Assembly (NCBI GenBank): GCA_022340245.1
Contig: JAJDOI010000126.1
Coordinates: 1-33,143 of the forward strand
Length of the DNA stretch: 33,143 nt
Direction of reading: 5' to 3'
Source: Thiogranum sp.
Lineage (GTDB): Bacteria; Pseudomonadota; Gammaproteobacteria; DSM-19610
Below are positions 16,520 to 25,668 of this stretch, piece after piece (within the stretch, counting starts at the first letter, position 1; every line of letters begins with the position of its first letter). A program made the translations under genes and the position numbers. The notes below the pieces were generated by a model. That model ran no database searches and was not told where the DNA came from. It saw nothing but the letters and a program-made list of their open reading frames with translations.

Positions 16520-17887
16520 ATGTTAGCGGCAGAGCACTTAATGGAAACTGATTTACAGAGGGAACCCCGTACGCTGGTGGTCGGCCTTGGTGTGACCGGG
16601 CTGTCCTGCGCGCGCTTCCTGGTGAAGCAGGGCGTGGAGGTCGCGGTGACCGACACTCGCGACCAGCCGCCGGCAGTCGCGCGGATTCGCGAGGAGCTGC
16701 CTGATGTCGCCCTGTTCCTGGGTGGTTTTGACGCCGATATCTTCGCCCGTGCGCAGCGTGTCGTGGTCAGCCCGGGTGTGTCGCCGCAGCAGCCGCTGAT
16801 TGCCGCCGCACAACAGCGCGGTGTCGAGGTTATCGGTGATATCGAGCTGTTTGCGCGCAGCGTGACGGCGCCGGTGATTGCCATTACCGGTTCCAACGGC
16901 AAGAGCACCGTGACTACCCTGGTGGGGGAAATGGCCCGTCAGGCAGGCAAACAGGTGCGCGTCGGCGGCAACCTCGGCACCCCGGCGCTCGACCTCATCG
17001 AAGACCGCGAGCCGGACCTGTATGTGCTGGAGTTGTCGAGCTTTCAGCTCGAAACAGTTTCCAGTCTACGCTGTCGCGCGGCGGTGGTGCTCAATGTCAG
17101 TCCCGACCACCTCGATCGCTACGCTTCCATGGGTGACTATATTTGCGCCAAACAGCGTATCTATGCCGGCGCGGCTCTGCAGGTCGTGAATCGTGACGAT
17201 ACGCCGGCAGCGGCGCTGGCTGTCGGTGCCGGGCAGCTCGTGAGCTTCGGTCTGGATGAGCCCGGGGGAGCGCTCGACTTCGGTGTTGTCGGTACCGGTG
17301 CGGATGCGTGGATCGTACGTGGCAGTCAACGCTGGATGCCGGTGGCACAGTTGCGTATAGCCGGCCGCCATAACCTTGCCAATGCGCTCGCGGCGCTGGC
17401 GCTGGGCGATGCAGCGGGTCTCGACAAGCAGGCCATGCTGCAGGTGTTGCACGAATTTCAGGGATTGCCTCACCGCACCCAGTGGGTCGCCGAACACAAC
17501 AGTGTCGCCTGGTACAACGACTCCAAGGCCACCAACATCGGCGCAACCCTGGCCGCGGTACACGGCTTCGACGGGCCAGTGGTGCTGATCGCCGGTGGCC
17601 AGGGGAAGGGCGCCGACTTTGCGGAACTGGCCGCCGGTCTGGACAGGCGCGTGAAGGCGGTGGTACTGATCGGCGAGGCGGCCGAAGAAATACAGCAAGC
17701 CCTGGGCAAGTGCATGCCGACCCGTCGCGCGGACTCCATGCGGGCAGCCGTTCACCTGGCCGCGCAATTGGCGCAGGCCGGCGATCGCGTGCTGTTGTCT
17801 CCGGCCTGCGCCAGTTTTGATATGTTCGACAACTATCAGCATCGCGGCGCGGTGTTCATGCAGGCGGTGCAGGAGTTGCTGTCGTGA
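16520..17887 (+). CDS. murD: UDP-N-acetylmuramoylalanine--D-glutamate ligase
   Basis: MurD adds D-glutamate to UDP-MurNAc-L-alanine with ATP. The 455-residue product (E. coli 438) carries the N-terminal nucleotide-sugar fold VVGLGVTGLSCARFL, the P-loop AITGSNGKST (about 121-130), VGGNLGTPALDL, ELSSFQLE, LNVSPDHLDRY and the C-terminal NDSKATNIGATLAA and LLSPACASFDMFDNY. Two starts are possible, ATG 16520 and ATG 16541 (METDLQ), and neither has a strong Shine-Dalgarno. The second gives a tail closer to E. coli length, so the first seven residues are uncertain. Its stop overlaps the ftsW GTG by 3 bases. Confidence 0.96.
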   Translation: MLAAEHLMETDLQREPRTLVVGLGVTGLSCARFLVKQGVEVAVTDTRDQPPAVARIREELPDVALFLGGFDADIFARAQRVVVSPGVSPQQPLIAAAQQRGVEVIGDIELFARSVTAPVIAITGSNGKSTVTTLVGEMARQAGKQVRVGGNLGTPALDLIEDREPDLYVLELSSFQLETVSSLRCRAAVVLNVSPDHLDRYASMGDYICAKQRIYAGAALQVVNRDDTPAAALAVGAGQLVSFGLDEPGGALDFGVVGTGADAWIVRGSQRWMPVAQLRIAGRHNLANALAALALGDAAGLDKQAMLQVLHEFQGLPHRTQWVAEHNSVAWYNDSKATNIGATLAAVHGFDGPVVLIAGGQGKGADFAELAAGLDRRVKAVVLIGEAAEEIQQALGKCMPTRRADSMRAAVHLAAQLAQAGDRVLLSPACASFDMFDNYQHRGAVFMQAVQELLS

Positions 17888-19092
17888 GTCTCGCGCTACT
17901 GTTGCCTGATATGCCGGCACGTCGGGGCAATCATCTGCCACCACTGGATCTGGTGCTCGTCGCGGCGGTCACCGCGTTGTTCTCCATCGGTCTGGTGATG
18001 GTGACGTCGGCGTCGATGCCGGTGGCCGAGCGCCTGGGAGTCGGAACTTTCCATTTCGCCATTCGCCAGAGTATCTACCTGGGTCTTGGTCTGTTGCTCG
18101 GGCTCCTGGTGCTGCGCGTGCGCATGGCCATCTGGGAACGCGGCAGTCTGGCCTGTATCCTGTTCGCCATCCTGTTGCTGCTGGCGGTGTTGTTGCCGGG
18201 TGTCGGCATGGAGGTCAACGGTAGCAGCCGCTGGATCAATCTGGTCATCTTCCGCCTGCAGGTCTCGGAGCCTGCCAAGTTGCTCGCGCTGATTTACATG
18301 GCGGGCTACCTGGTGCGGCGCGGCGATGAAGTGCGGTACACGGGTGCGGGCTTCCTCAAGCCACTTGGGCTGCTGTTGATTGTGGCGCTGCTGCTTCTGC
18401 TGGAACCGGATTTCGGCGCCACCGTGGTGTTGATGACAACGGCGCTGGTGATGATGTTCATGGCCGGTGTCAGCCTGTGGAAATTCGGTGGCCTGATCGC
18501 CGCGGCGGGTGCCGCGTTCGCAACCCTGGCTATTACCTCACCCTATCGCCTGAATCGGCTGACGGCGTTTGTCGACCCATGGAACGACCCGTTCAATACC
18601 GACTTTCAGCTGACCCAGTCGCTGATTGCCATCGGGCGCGGGGAATGGTTCGGTGTCGGCCTCGGCGCGAGTATCCAGAAACTGTTCTATCTTCCCGAGG
18701 CCCACACCGATTTCGTGTTCGCCGTGCTGGCAGAGGAACTCGGTCTGGTGGGTATCCTGGTATTGCTGGGCCTGTACGCCCTGGTGGTGTACCGCGCTTA
18801 CCTGATTGCCGCCAGGGCCGAGCAGGGCGGCAACCAGTTTGCCGCCTACCTGGCCTATGGCATCGGCACCTGGCTGGGTATGCAGGCGCTGATCAACGTG
18901 GGCGTGAACACGGGGCTGTTGCCGACCAAGGGCCTCACCCTGCCGCTGCTCAGCTATGGCGGCAGCAGCATGCTGGTTACCTGTGTCGCCGTCGCACTGC
19001 TGTTGCGTATCGATTATGAAATGCGCTGCACGGTGAACAGCCTGGCGCCTTCCGGAACCGCTGTCGCGCGGCGGCGCAGGAAGCGGTCATGA
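17884..19092 (+). CDS. ftsW: Probable peptidoglycan glycosyltransferase FtsW
   Basis: FtsW is the SEDS-family glycosyltransferase that polymerises septal lipid II together with FtsI. The 402-residue product (E. coli 414) has about ten membrane helices. It carries NGSSRWINL and FRLQVSEPAKL after helix 3-4, LLEPDFGATVV, and the extracytoplasmic loop with AFVDPWNDPFNTDFQLTQSL, GRGEWFGVGLG and the catalytic aspartate 276 in EAHTDFVFA. The C-terminal end is LPTKGLTLPLLSYGGSSM followed by a basic tail (RRRRKRS). The start is GTG 17884, overlapping the murD stop (GTGA). Its position between murD and murG separates it from the paralogue RodA. Confidence 0.97.
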   Translation: MSLALLLPDMPARRGNHLPPLDLVLVAAVTALFSIGLVMVTSASMPVAERLGVGTFHFAIRQSIYLGLGLLLGLLVLRVRMAIWERGSLACILFAILLLLAVLLPGVGMEVNGSSRWINLVIFRLQVSEPAKLLALIYMAGYLVRRGDEVRYTGAGFLKPLGLLLIVALLLLLEPDFGATVVLMTTALVMMFMAGVSLWKFGGLIAAAGAAFATLAITSPYRLNRLTAFVDPWNDPFNTDFQLTQSLIAIGRGEWFGVGLGASIQKLFYLPEAHTDFVFAVLAEELGLVGILVLLGLYALVVYRAYLIAARAEQGGNQFAAYLAYGIGTWLGMQALINVGVNTGLLPTKGLTLPLLSYGGSSMLVTCVAVALLLRIDYEMRCTVNSLAPSGTAVARRRRKRS

Positions 19093-20168
19093 GGGAGAAA
19101 CGGCCTATGCTGATCATGGCCGGCGGCACCGGTGGCCACGTGTTTCCGGCGCTGGCTGTGGCCGAGCAGCTGCGTGCAGGGGGGTGGTCGGTGCACTGGC
19201 TGGGAACCCAGACGGGTCTCGAGGCACGCCTGGTTCCACCTGCCGGCATTCCGGTGCACTGGATCCGCGTGAAGGGGCTGCGCGGCAAGGGGTGGCTGCG
19301 CAAGCTGTCGGCGCCGCTGATGTTGCTGTGGGCGGTACTGCAGGCTGCCGCGGTGCTGATGCGGGTGCGTCCGGCCGCCGTGCTCGGTATGGGTGGCTTC
19401 GCCACCGGGCCGGGTGGCATCGTGGCCTGGCTGCTGCGCCGTCCGCTGGTGATCCACGAACAGAATTCAATCGCGGGACTGACCAACCGCCTGCTGGCGC
19501 CCTTTGCCAGTCGGGTGCTGGAAGCCTTTCCCGGCAGCCTCAAAAATGCCCGGCATACCGGTAACCCCGTCCGTGACAGCATCGCGCGCATGCCGTTCGT
19601 AGTCCCGGATATTCATGGCCGGCGTCCACGCCTGCTGGTTGTAGGCGGCAGTCTGGGCGCTGCCGCGCTCAACGAACTGGTGCCGCCCGCACTGGCGGGT
19701 ATCACCGCGGCGCAGCGTCCCGAGGTCTGGCACCAGACCGGACTGAAGCTGATTGATGCGGCACGCGCCGCCTATGCGCAGGCAGGCGTTGAAGCCAGGC
19801 TGGATGCTTTCATCGAGGATATGTCCGTCGCCTATCGGTGGGCCGATCTGGTGTTGTGCCGCGCGGGAGCCTTGACTATCGCCGAACTCGCCGCCGTCGG
19901 CGTGCCATCAATCCTGGTACCTTATCCGTACGCGGTTGACGATCATCAGACCAGCAATGCGCAATACCTGGTCGACGCCGGCGCTGCCGTGCTGTTACCG
20001 CAGTCGGACATGGACGTTGCACGTTTGCAACGCGAATTGGCGTTACTGCAGCAGCCGGAACAACTGGCCTTGATGGCCCGGCGCGCGCGCGACAGGGCGC
20101 TGACCGATGCCGCGCAACGTGTCGCGGCCGAGTGCGTTGCAGCCAGTGGCTGGCAGGAGGCGGCATGA
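19089..20168 (+). CDS. murG: UDP-GlcNAc--undecaprenyl-PP-MurNAc-pentapeptide GlcNAc transferase
   Basis: MurG converts lipid I to lipid II at the inner face of the membrane. The 359-residue product (E. coli 355) is a GT-B fold glycosyltransferase with the glycine-rich loop [16 protein letters not shown] near the start (about 10-25), [24 protein letters not shown] and TGNPVR in the acceptor half, and [34 protein letters not shown] and [17 protein letters not shown] in the UDP-GlcNAc half. The ATG overlaps the ftsW stop by 4 bp and the stop overlaps murC by 4 bp. Confidence 0.98.
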   Translation: MREKRPMLIMAGGTGGHVFPALAVAEQLRAGGWSVHWLGTQTGLEARLVPPAGIPVHWIRVKGLRGKGWLRKLSAPLMLLWAVLQAAAVLMRVRPAAVLGMGGFATGPGGIVAWLLRRPLVIHEQNSIAGLTNRLLAPFASRVLEAFPGSLKNARHTGNPVRDSIARMPFVVPDIHGRRPRLLVVGGSLGAAALNELVPPALAGITAAQRPEVWHQTGLKLIDAARAAYAQAGVEARLDAFIEDMSVAYRWADLVLCRAGALTIAELAAVGVPSILVPYPYAVDDHQTSNAQYLVDAGAAVLLPQSDMDVARLQRELALLQQPEQLALMARRARDRALTDAAQRVAAECVAASGWQEAA

Positions 20169-21616
20169 TGCCGGCGGTACAAAGACCAACGGTACAACCG
20201 GGCGCTATGGGACGCATTCGACGCACCCATTTCGTCGGCATCGGTGGCGCGGGCATGAGCGGTATCGCGGAAGTCCTGTTGAACCTGGGCTACGAGGTCA
20301 GCGGCTCCGACCTGCGCGAAAGCGCGGTAACGCGACGCCTGCAGGAGCAGGGTGCGCTTATCCATATCGGTCACCGCACCGCCAACGTGACGGGCGTCGA
20401 CGTGGTGGTGATCTCGAGCGCTGTGCACGAGGACAACCCCGAAGTGCTGGCGGCGCGGGCGCAGCGCATTCCGGTAGTGCCGCGCGCGGAAATGCTGGCC
20501 GAAATCATGCGCTTCCGTTATGGGATTGCGGTAGCCGGAACCCATGGTAAAACCACCACGACCAGTCTGATCGCCAGCCTGCTGGCCGAAGCCGGCTGTG
20601 ATCCGACCTTCGTCATCGGCGGGCGCCTGAACAGCGCCAACAGCAACGCACGTCTCGGCAGCGGCCGTTACCTGGTTGCCGAGGCCGACGAGAGCGATGC
20701 GTCATTTCTTTATCTGCAGCCGATGCTGGCGGTGGTGACCAATATCGACGCCGACCACCTGTCGACCTACGAAGGTGATTTCCAGCGCTTGCGCCAGACC
20801 TTTGTAGAGTTCCTCCACCACCTGCCTTTCTACGGGCTCGCAGTGGTCTGCCTGGATGATCCCAACGTGCGTGCCGTGCTACCGGAAATCACTCGCCAGG
20901 CCTGCACTTATGGCATCGACTCGCCGGCCGCGGATGTGCGTGCGGTGAACGTCCGTCAGGATGGTTTGCAGATGCATTTCGATGTGCACCAGGCGGGTCA
21001 CGGGACGTTACCGGTCGTCCTGAATATGCCCGGTCAGCACAATGTGCTCAACGCGCTGGCGGCGATCGCGGTAGCGCGGGAACTGGACATCGACACCGCC
21101 AGTATTCAGCGTGCACTGGAGACGTTTGCCGGCATCGGGCGTCGCTTCCAGGTCAATGGCGAGCTGACCATCGAGGACGGATCGGTGCTGTTTGTCGACG
21201 ACTACGGTCATCATCCGCGGGAAATTGCCGCGACGCTGGCCGCGGTGCGCGACGGCTGGCCGCAGCGCCGCCTCGTCACCGTGTTTCAGCCGCACCGTTA
21301 CAGCCGGACGCTGGACCTGTTCGACGACTTCGCGCAGGTGCTGGTGGATGCCGATCTGTTGTTGATAACGGAAGTCTATGCCGCCGGTGAAGAGCCTATA
21401 GCCGGCGCCGATGGACGCGCCCTGTGCCGCGCCGTGCGCGGACGCGGGCGTGTTGAGCCGGTTTTCGTAGATGATGTGGAAACCTTGCCAGGAGTATTGA
21501 ACAGCGTACTGCGCCCCGGCGATCTGGTGCTCACGCTGGGGGCCGGATCGATCGGCGCCGTCGCGGCCAGCTTGCCCGAAGCAATTGGTGCCATGCGGGC
21601 AGGGGGTGAGCAATGA
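20165..21616 (+). CDS. murC: UDP-N-acetylmuramate--L-alanine ligase
   Basis: MurC adds the first stem residue, L-alanine, to UDP-MurNAc with ATP. The 483-residue product (E. coli 491) has [19 protein letters not shown] near the start, the P-loop AGTHGKTTT (about 124-132), [30 protein letters not shown] and the C-terminal [14 protein letters not shown] and FQPHRYSRT. The ATG at 20165 overlaps the murG stop by 4 bp and is the coupled choice; a downstream ATG at codon 15 would also keep the domain. Its stop overlaps the 57-codon ORF by 4 bp rather than murB, which is unusual. Confidence 0.97.
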   Translation: MMPAVQRPTVQPGAMGRIRRTHFVGIGGAGMSGIAEVLLNLGYEVSGSDLRESAVTRRLQEQGALIHIGHRTANVTGVDVVVISSAVHEDNPEVLAARAQRIPVVPRAEMLAEIMRFRYGIAVAGTHGKTTTTSLIASLLAEAGCDPTFVIGGRLNSANSNARLGSGRYLVAEADESDASFLYLQPMLAVVTNIDADHLSTYEGDFQRLRQTFVEFLHHLPFYGLAVVCLDDPNVRAVLPEITRQACTYGIDSPAADVRAVNVRQDGLQMHFDVHQAGHGTLPVVLNMPGQHNVLNALAAIAVARELDIDTASIQRALETFAGIGRRFQVNGELTIEDGSVLFVDDYGHHPREIAATLAAVRDGWPQRRLVTVFQPHRYSRTLDLFDDFAQVLVDADLLLITEVYAAGEEPIAGADGRALCRAVRGRGRVEPVFVDDVETLPGVLNSVLRPGDLVLTLGAGSIGAVAASLPEAIGAMRAGGEQ

Positions 21617-21786
21617 CCTCCCGCATCAAACAGCGTATGCACATCAGCTGCGGTGAGTCCTTGCACAGCCGTTGGCCGATAGCGGGCACACTACCGGCGT
21701 CGTCGACAGCCAGCCGGGGCAAGACCGCCGATACGCCGGGCAAGCGGCGCGCGGTGGGGCCTCGCGGTGCAGGGGGCAAATCATGA
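21613..21786 (+). CDS. Putative 57-residue basic protein bridging murC and murB
   Basis: I do not recognise this product. An open frame of 57 codons starts at ATG 21613, overlapping the murC stop as ATGA, and ends at TGA 21784-21786, overlapping the murB start as ATGA. It therefore fills the whole gap in a frame different from murB, with the same coupling seen at the other dcw junctions. The product begins [20 protein letters not shown], has no membrane helix, contains one cysteine and ends in a basic, glycine-rich tail ([15 protein letters not shown]). It looks disordered. It may be a real accessory peptide, a leader whose translation carries ribosomes to murB, or chance. Low complexity and the absence of a recognisable fold keep confidence moderate. 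Confidence 0.4.
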   Translation: MTSRIKQRMHISCGESLHSRWPIAGTLPASSTASRGKTADTPGKRRAVGPRGAGGKS

Positions 21787-22682
21787 TGGCGTCTGAATCG
21801 ATGCCCGGTCTGCGTGGTGAACTGACCTCCGACGAACCGATGTCGGCACACACCAGCTGGCGCGCGGGCGGGCCGGCCGACCGTTGCTACCGGCCGGCGG
21901 ACCTGGATGATCTGCGGCAATTTCTCGCAAGCCTGCCGGAAGACGAAAAGCTGGTCTGGATCGGACTGGGTAGCAACGTGCTGGTGCGCGACGGCGGCCT
22001 GCGCGGCACCGTCATACTGCCCTTTGGGGCACTCAACGCGCTGGAACGTATCGATGCGCACGGCATACGCGCCGGTGCCGGTGTGGCCTGTGCCAAGGTG
22101 GCACGCTTCGCGGTACGCAACGGCCTGACCGGCGCCGAGTTTCTGGCCGGCATTCCGGGCACCATGGGCGGTGCCCTGGCGATGAATGCCGGCGCCTTCG
22201 GCGGTGAAACCTGGACGCTGGTGGAATCGGTCCAGACCGTTGATCACCGCGGCCGACTGCATACGCGCGAACGTGCCGAATACCAGGTCGGATACCGCAG
22301 CGCAGTCGGACCGGAAAACGAATGGTTCGTCTCTGTCGACCTGAAGTTACAGCCGGGCGATACCGCAAGCGCACAGGCGCGTATCCGCAGCCTGCTGGAG
22401 CGCCGTTCAGCCACCCAGCCGACGCAGCAGCCCAGCTGTGGTTCCGTGTTCCGCAACCCTTCGAACGATTTCGCCGCACGCCTGATCGAGGCTTGTGGCT
22501 TGAAGGGCGAACAGATCGGCATGGCGCAGGTTTCAGAAAAACACGCCAACTTTATCGTCAATCTCGGCGGGGCGAAGGCAGCCGACATCGAGGCGCTGAT
22601 ACGTTATGTGCAGGAATGCGTGAAACACAAGCACGGCGTGCGCCTGGAACCCGAAGTGCGGATCATCGGGGAGTTCGAGTGA
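21783..22682 (+). CDS. murB: UDP-N-acetylenolpyruvoylglucosamine reductase
   Basis: MurB is the FAD and NADPH-dependent reductase that makes UDP-MurNAc. The 299-residue product is of the shorter type II class (E. coli type I is 342 aa). Visible elements are AHTSWRAGGPADR (FAD-binding start), IGLGSNVLVRDGGLRG, GAEFLAGIPGTMGGALAMNAGAFGGE in two pieces, YRSAVG, the serine proton donor in SCGSVFRNP (Ser221) and the late glutamate in LEPEVRIIG. The ATG at 21783 has AGGGGG 6 nt upstream; a longer in-frame extension upstream is not conserved. Its stop overlaps the ddl GTG. Placing murB between murC and ddl is known in several proteobacteria but not in E. coli. Confidence 0.96.
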   Translation: MMASESMPGLRGELTSDEPMSAHTSWRAGGPADRCYRPADLDDLRQFLASLPEDEKLVWIGLGSNVLVRDGGLRGTVILPFGALNALERIDAHGIRAGAGVACAKVARFAVRNGLTGAEFLAGIPGTMGGALAMNAGAFGGETWTLVESVQTVDHRGRLHTRERAEYQVGYRSAVGPENEWFVSVDLKLQPGDTASAQARIRSLLERRSATQPTQQPSCGSVFRNPSNDFAARLIEACGLKGEQIGMAQVSEKHANFIVNLGGAKAADIEALIRYVQECVKHKHGVRLEPEVRIIGEFE

Positions 22683-23620
22683 CAGCAGGATTCGAAACAG
22701 CGGAAGATTTCGGCAAGGTCGCGGTTCTGCTGGGCGGGTGCTCGGCGGAGCGGGCCATATCGCTGAAAAGCGGTGATGCAGTGTTGCAGGCCTTGCGCCA
22801 GCGCGGTGTGGATGCGCACCCGCTGGACAGCGCCGACGAAGATTTTGTCAAGCGCCTGGAAAGCGGCGGGTTCGCCCGCGTGTTCAATGCGCTGCACGGA
22901 CGTGGCGGGGAAGACGGCGTGATGCAGGGGCTGCTGGAGCATCTGGGGTTTGCCTACACCGGCAGCGGGGTGCTGGGTTCGGCATTGGCGATGGACAAGC
23001 TGCGGACCAAGCAGCTCTGGCAGGGTGTCGGCCTGCCCACGCCGGCTTTCTGTGTCCTCAACGCGCAAGCCGATCTGCCGCAGGCTGCCAGCCAGGTCGG
23101 CTTTCCCATGATGCTCAAGCCGGTGCGCGAAGGCTCCAGTATCGGTATGAGCAAGGTGGATCACGAGTCCGGTCTGCAGCAAGCCTGGCAGGCTGCAAAA
23201 GCGTATGACAACGAGGTGCTGGCGGAGCGCTGGATCGAGGGGGCCGAATTTACGACGGCCATCGTCGGTGCCACGGCGTTGCCGCTGATCCGCCTGGAAA
23301 CGCCGCGCGACTTTTACGATTACGACGCCAAATACCAGGCCGACAGCACGCGTTACCACTGTCCCTGCGGATTGCCGCAGGACCAGGAATCGCAGCTCAA
23401 GGAGCTGTCGCTGCGGGCCTTCAGTGCAGTTGCCGCCAGCGGCTGGGGTCGGGTGGATTTCATGCTCGACGGCGCACAGCGTCCGTGGCTGATCGAAGTC
23501 AACACGGTGCCCGGCATGACCGACCACAGTCTGGTGCCGATGGCCGCCCGGGTGCATGGCTGGGATATGCCGGAGCTGGTGTGGCGGCTGCTGGAAACCA
23601 GCGCAGAGAAACGGGGTTGA
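22679..23620 (+). CDS. ddl: D-alanine--D-alanine ligase
   Basis: Ddl makes the D-Ala-D-Ala dipeptide used by MurF, via an ATP-grasp mechanism. The 313-residue product (E. coli DdlB 306) has VAVLLGGCSAERAISLKSG near the start, NALHGRGGEDGVMQG (about 70-84), YTGSGVLGSALAMDK, the ATP-grasp lysine in MLKPVREGSSIGM, and the magnesium and D-Ala site GRVDFMLDG and IEVNTVPGMTDHSLVP. The start is GTG 22679, which overlaps the murB stop and has GGGGAG 5 nt upstream; longer upstream starts run inside murB. The DdlB-type name fits its dcw position. Confidence 0.97.
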   Translation: MTAGFETAEDFGKVAVLLGGCSAERAISLKSGDAVLQALRQRGVDAHPLDSADEDFVKRLESGGFARVFNALHGRGGEDGVMQGLLEHLGFAYTGSGVLGSALAMDKLRTKQLWQGVGLPTPAFCVLNAQADLPQAASQVGFPMMLKPVREGSSIGMSKVDHESGLQQAWQAAKAYDNEVLAERWIEGAEFTTAIVGATALPLIRLETPRDFYDYDAKYQADSTRYHCPCGLPQDQESQLKELSLRAFSAVAASGWGRVDFMLDGAQRPWLIEVNTVPGMTDHSLVPMAARVHGWDMPELVWRLLETSAEKRG

Positions 23621-23622
23621 GG

Positions 23623-24393
23623 GTGGCGAGAAAGAAACTTCAGGCGCGGCGCAAACACGCTTTCCAGCCCGGATTCGGCTGGGTCAAGCCCGCGCTCGCG
23701 TTACTCACCGTGGCTGGCAGTGCGATCGGTCTGACGCTGATGCTGAAGTGGATGGAGGATCCGCAGCAATGGCCGGTGGGCAGTGTGCTCATCGAAGGAA
23801 AATTCCGGCACCTGCAGCAGGCGCAACTTCAGCAGGCTGTCGCACCGCTGGCCGCCTCCGGGTTCTTCGTGGTGGACGTCAGCGAAATCCAGGCACACCT
23901 GCAGGCGCTGGCGTGGGTCGACCAGGTATCTGTACGCCGCGTCTGGCCCGACGAGCTGGATATCGAGGTCCGGGAACAGCAGCCGGTCGCGCGCTGGGGG
24001 ACCGGCGGCTTCATCAATACGCGCGCCGAGGTGTTCCGGCCGCAACAGGTCCCGGAGCTGACCAGCCTGCCGATGCTGGATGGTCCGGAGGGCTACCAGC
24101 GGCGGGTTCTGGGTATGCACGCACGGATGCAGGCCCTGGTCAAACCGCTGGCGCTCGAGGTTGACCGTCTGAGTCTGGATGCGCGGCGTGCCTGGCGGCT
24201 GCGGCTGAGCAACGGGCTGACCCTCGAAGTAGGGCGTAACCATCCACTGAAACGTGTGGCGCGATTTGTAAAGGTCTACCCGGCCATTCTGGCCTCGGCC
24301 GAGGGCCGGCTGACGGCCGTGGATCTGCGCTACAGCAACGGTTTTGCGGCCCGCTGGCAAGCGCCGGAGACGGCGGTCGGGAAGTCCGGCTAA
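23623..24393 (+). CDS. ftsQ: Cell division protein FtsQ
   Basis: FtsQ is a bitopic divisome protein that links FtsA/FtsZ-side assembly to the FtsL-FtsB-FtsWI complex. The 256-residue product (E. coli 276) has a basic cytoplasmic start (VARKKLQARRKH), one membrane helix (about 22-42), and then a POTRA domain beginning WPVGSVLIEGKFRHLQQAQL with WVDQVSVRRVWPDELDIEV. The FtsQ beta-domain follows, with WGTGGFINTRAEVF and a C-terminal VDLRYSNGFAARW. The GTG at 23623 lies 2 bp after the ddl stop; a TTG six bases upstream is in frame and possible. The gene starts 16 bp before ftsA in the standard order. Confidence 0.96.
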   Translation: MARKKLQARRKHAFQPGFGWVKPALALLTVAGSAIGLTLMLKWMEDPQQWPVGSVLIEGKFRHLQQAQLQQAVAPLAASGFFVVDVSEIQAHLQALAWVDQVSVRRVWPDELDIEVREQQPVARWGTGGFINTRAEVFRPQQVPELTSLPMLDGPEGYQRRVLGMHARMQALVKPLALEVDRLSLDARRAWRLRLSNGLTLEVGRNHPLKRVARFVKVYPAILASAEGRLTAVDLRYSNGFAARWQAPETAVGKSG

Positions 24394-24408
24394 ACCGGAA
24401 GACAGCTT

Positions 24409-25644
24409 ATGGCAAAGAAATTCGAAAAGAACATGATCGTTGGACTGGATATCGGTACTTCCAAGGTGGTGGCGATCGTTGGTGAGATCGCCACCGACGG
24501 CGGTATCGAAATCATCGGTATCGGTTCGCATCCATCCAAGGGGTTGAAAAAAGGCGTGGTGGTGAACATCGAGTCCACCGTGCACTCCATTCAGCGCGCC
24601 GTGGAGGAAGCCGAGCTGATGGCCGGTTGCCAGATCCACTCGGTGTATGCGGGCATTGCCGGCAGTCATATACGCAGCCTCAACTCGCACGGCATCGTGG
24701 CCATACGCGACAAGGAAGTGACCCCGAACGATGTCGAGCGGGTAATCGATGCCGCGCGCGCGGTGGCCATTCCCGCCGATCAGAAAATTCTCCACATACT
24801 GCCGCAGGAGTTCGTCATCGACGACCAGGACGGCATCAGGGAGCCCGTGGGCATGTGCGGTGTGCGTCTTGAAGCCAAGGTGCACATGGTCACCGGTGCA
24901 GTCAGTGCCGCCCAGAATATCGTCAAGTGTGTGCGCCGTTGCGGCCTCGAAGTCGATGACATCATCCTCGAGCAGTTGGCGTCCAGCTATTCGGTTCTGA
25001 CCGAAGACGAAAAGGATCTCGGCGTCTGCCTGGTTGATATCGGTGGTGGCACGACCGATATCGCGATATTCACCGAGGGGTCGATCCGCCACACCGCGGT
25101 TATTCCCATCGCCGGCGACCAGGTGACCAACGATATCGCCGTGGCACTGCGTACCCCGACCCAGTATGCCGAGGAAATCAAGATCAAATACGCCTGCGCG
25201 CTGACGCAGCTTGCGGCCAGGGACGAAAGTATCGAAGTGCCCAGCGTCGGCGACCGGCCGCCGCGGCGCCTGGCGCGCCAGACGCTCGCCGAAGTGGTCG
25301 AGCCTCGTTACGAGGAACTGCTGACCCTGGTGCAGGCGGAGTTGCGCCGCAGCGGATTTGAAGACCTTATCGCCGCCGGCATTGTACTGACCGGCGGCAG
25401 TTCCAAGATCGAGGGATTGGTCGATCTGGCAGAGGAAGTATTCCACATGCCGGTGCGCCTGGGCGTGCCGCAGAGTGTGATGGGCCTGGCGGACGTGGTG
25501 CGTAACCCGATCTATGCAACCGGCGTTGGCCTGTTGCTGTTCGGTAGCCAGAATCGCGTTCAGCGGGCCTTCGAGGCTGACTTCGGGCGTGGCGTGCGCG
25601 GGGTCTGGGAGCGGATGAAGAGCTGGTTTCAGGGAAATTTCTGA
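24409..25644 (+). CDS. ftsA: Cell division protein FtsA
   Basis: FtsA is the actin-like ATPase that tethers FtsZ filaments to the membrane. The 411-residue product (E. coli 420) has the phosphate-1 segment VGLDIGTSKVVAIVGE (about 11-26), the SHIRSLNSHGIVAI 1C domain, the phosphate-2 segment VDIGGGTTDIAIF, and GIVLTGGSSKIEGL. It ends in an amphipathic helix VWERMKSWFQGNF, the membrane-targeting sequence. The ATG at 24409 follows the ftsQ stop by 15 bp with a GGAAG tract upstream. ftsZ begins 24 bp further on. Confidence 0.98.
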   Translation: MAKKFEKNMIVGLDIGTSKVVAIVGEIATDGGIEIIGIGSHPSKGLKKGVVVNIESTVHSIQRAVEEAELMAGCQIHSVYAGIAGSHIRSLNSHGIVAIRDKEVTPNDVERVIDAARAVAIPADQKILHILPQEFVIDDQDGIREPVGMCGVRLEAKVHMVTGAVSAAQNIVKCVRRCGLEVDDIILEQLASSYSVLTEDEKDLGVCLVDIGGGTTDIAIFTEGSIRHTAVIPIAGDQVTNDIAVALRTPTQYAEEIKIKYACALTQLAARDESIEVPSVGDRPPRRLARQTLAEVVEPRYEELLTLVQAELRRSGFEDLIAAGIVLTGGSSKIEGLVDLAEEVFHMPVRLGVPQSVMGLADVVRNPIYATGVGLLLFGSQNRVQRAFEADFGRGVRGVWERMKSWFQGNF

Positions 25645-25668
25645 GTTTAAACGAGAGGAGAGGTCGTT

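Noticed and set aside
21672-21782. N-terminal extension of murB from a TTG start
   Set aside because: The extra 37 residues are not part of the MurB family, while ATG 21783 has a good Shine-Dalgarno and the expected N-terminus.
23701-25446. 581-codon minus-strand ORF opposite ftsQ and ftsA
   Set aside because: It spans two intact genes in antisense and looks like a composition artefact.
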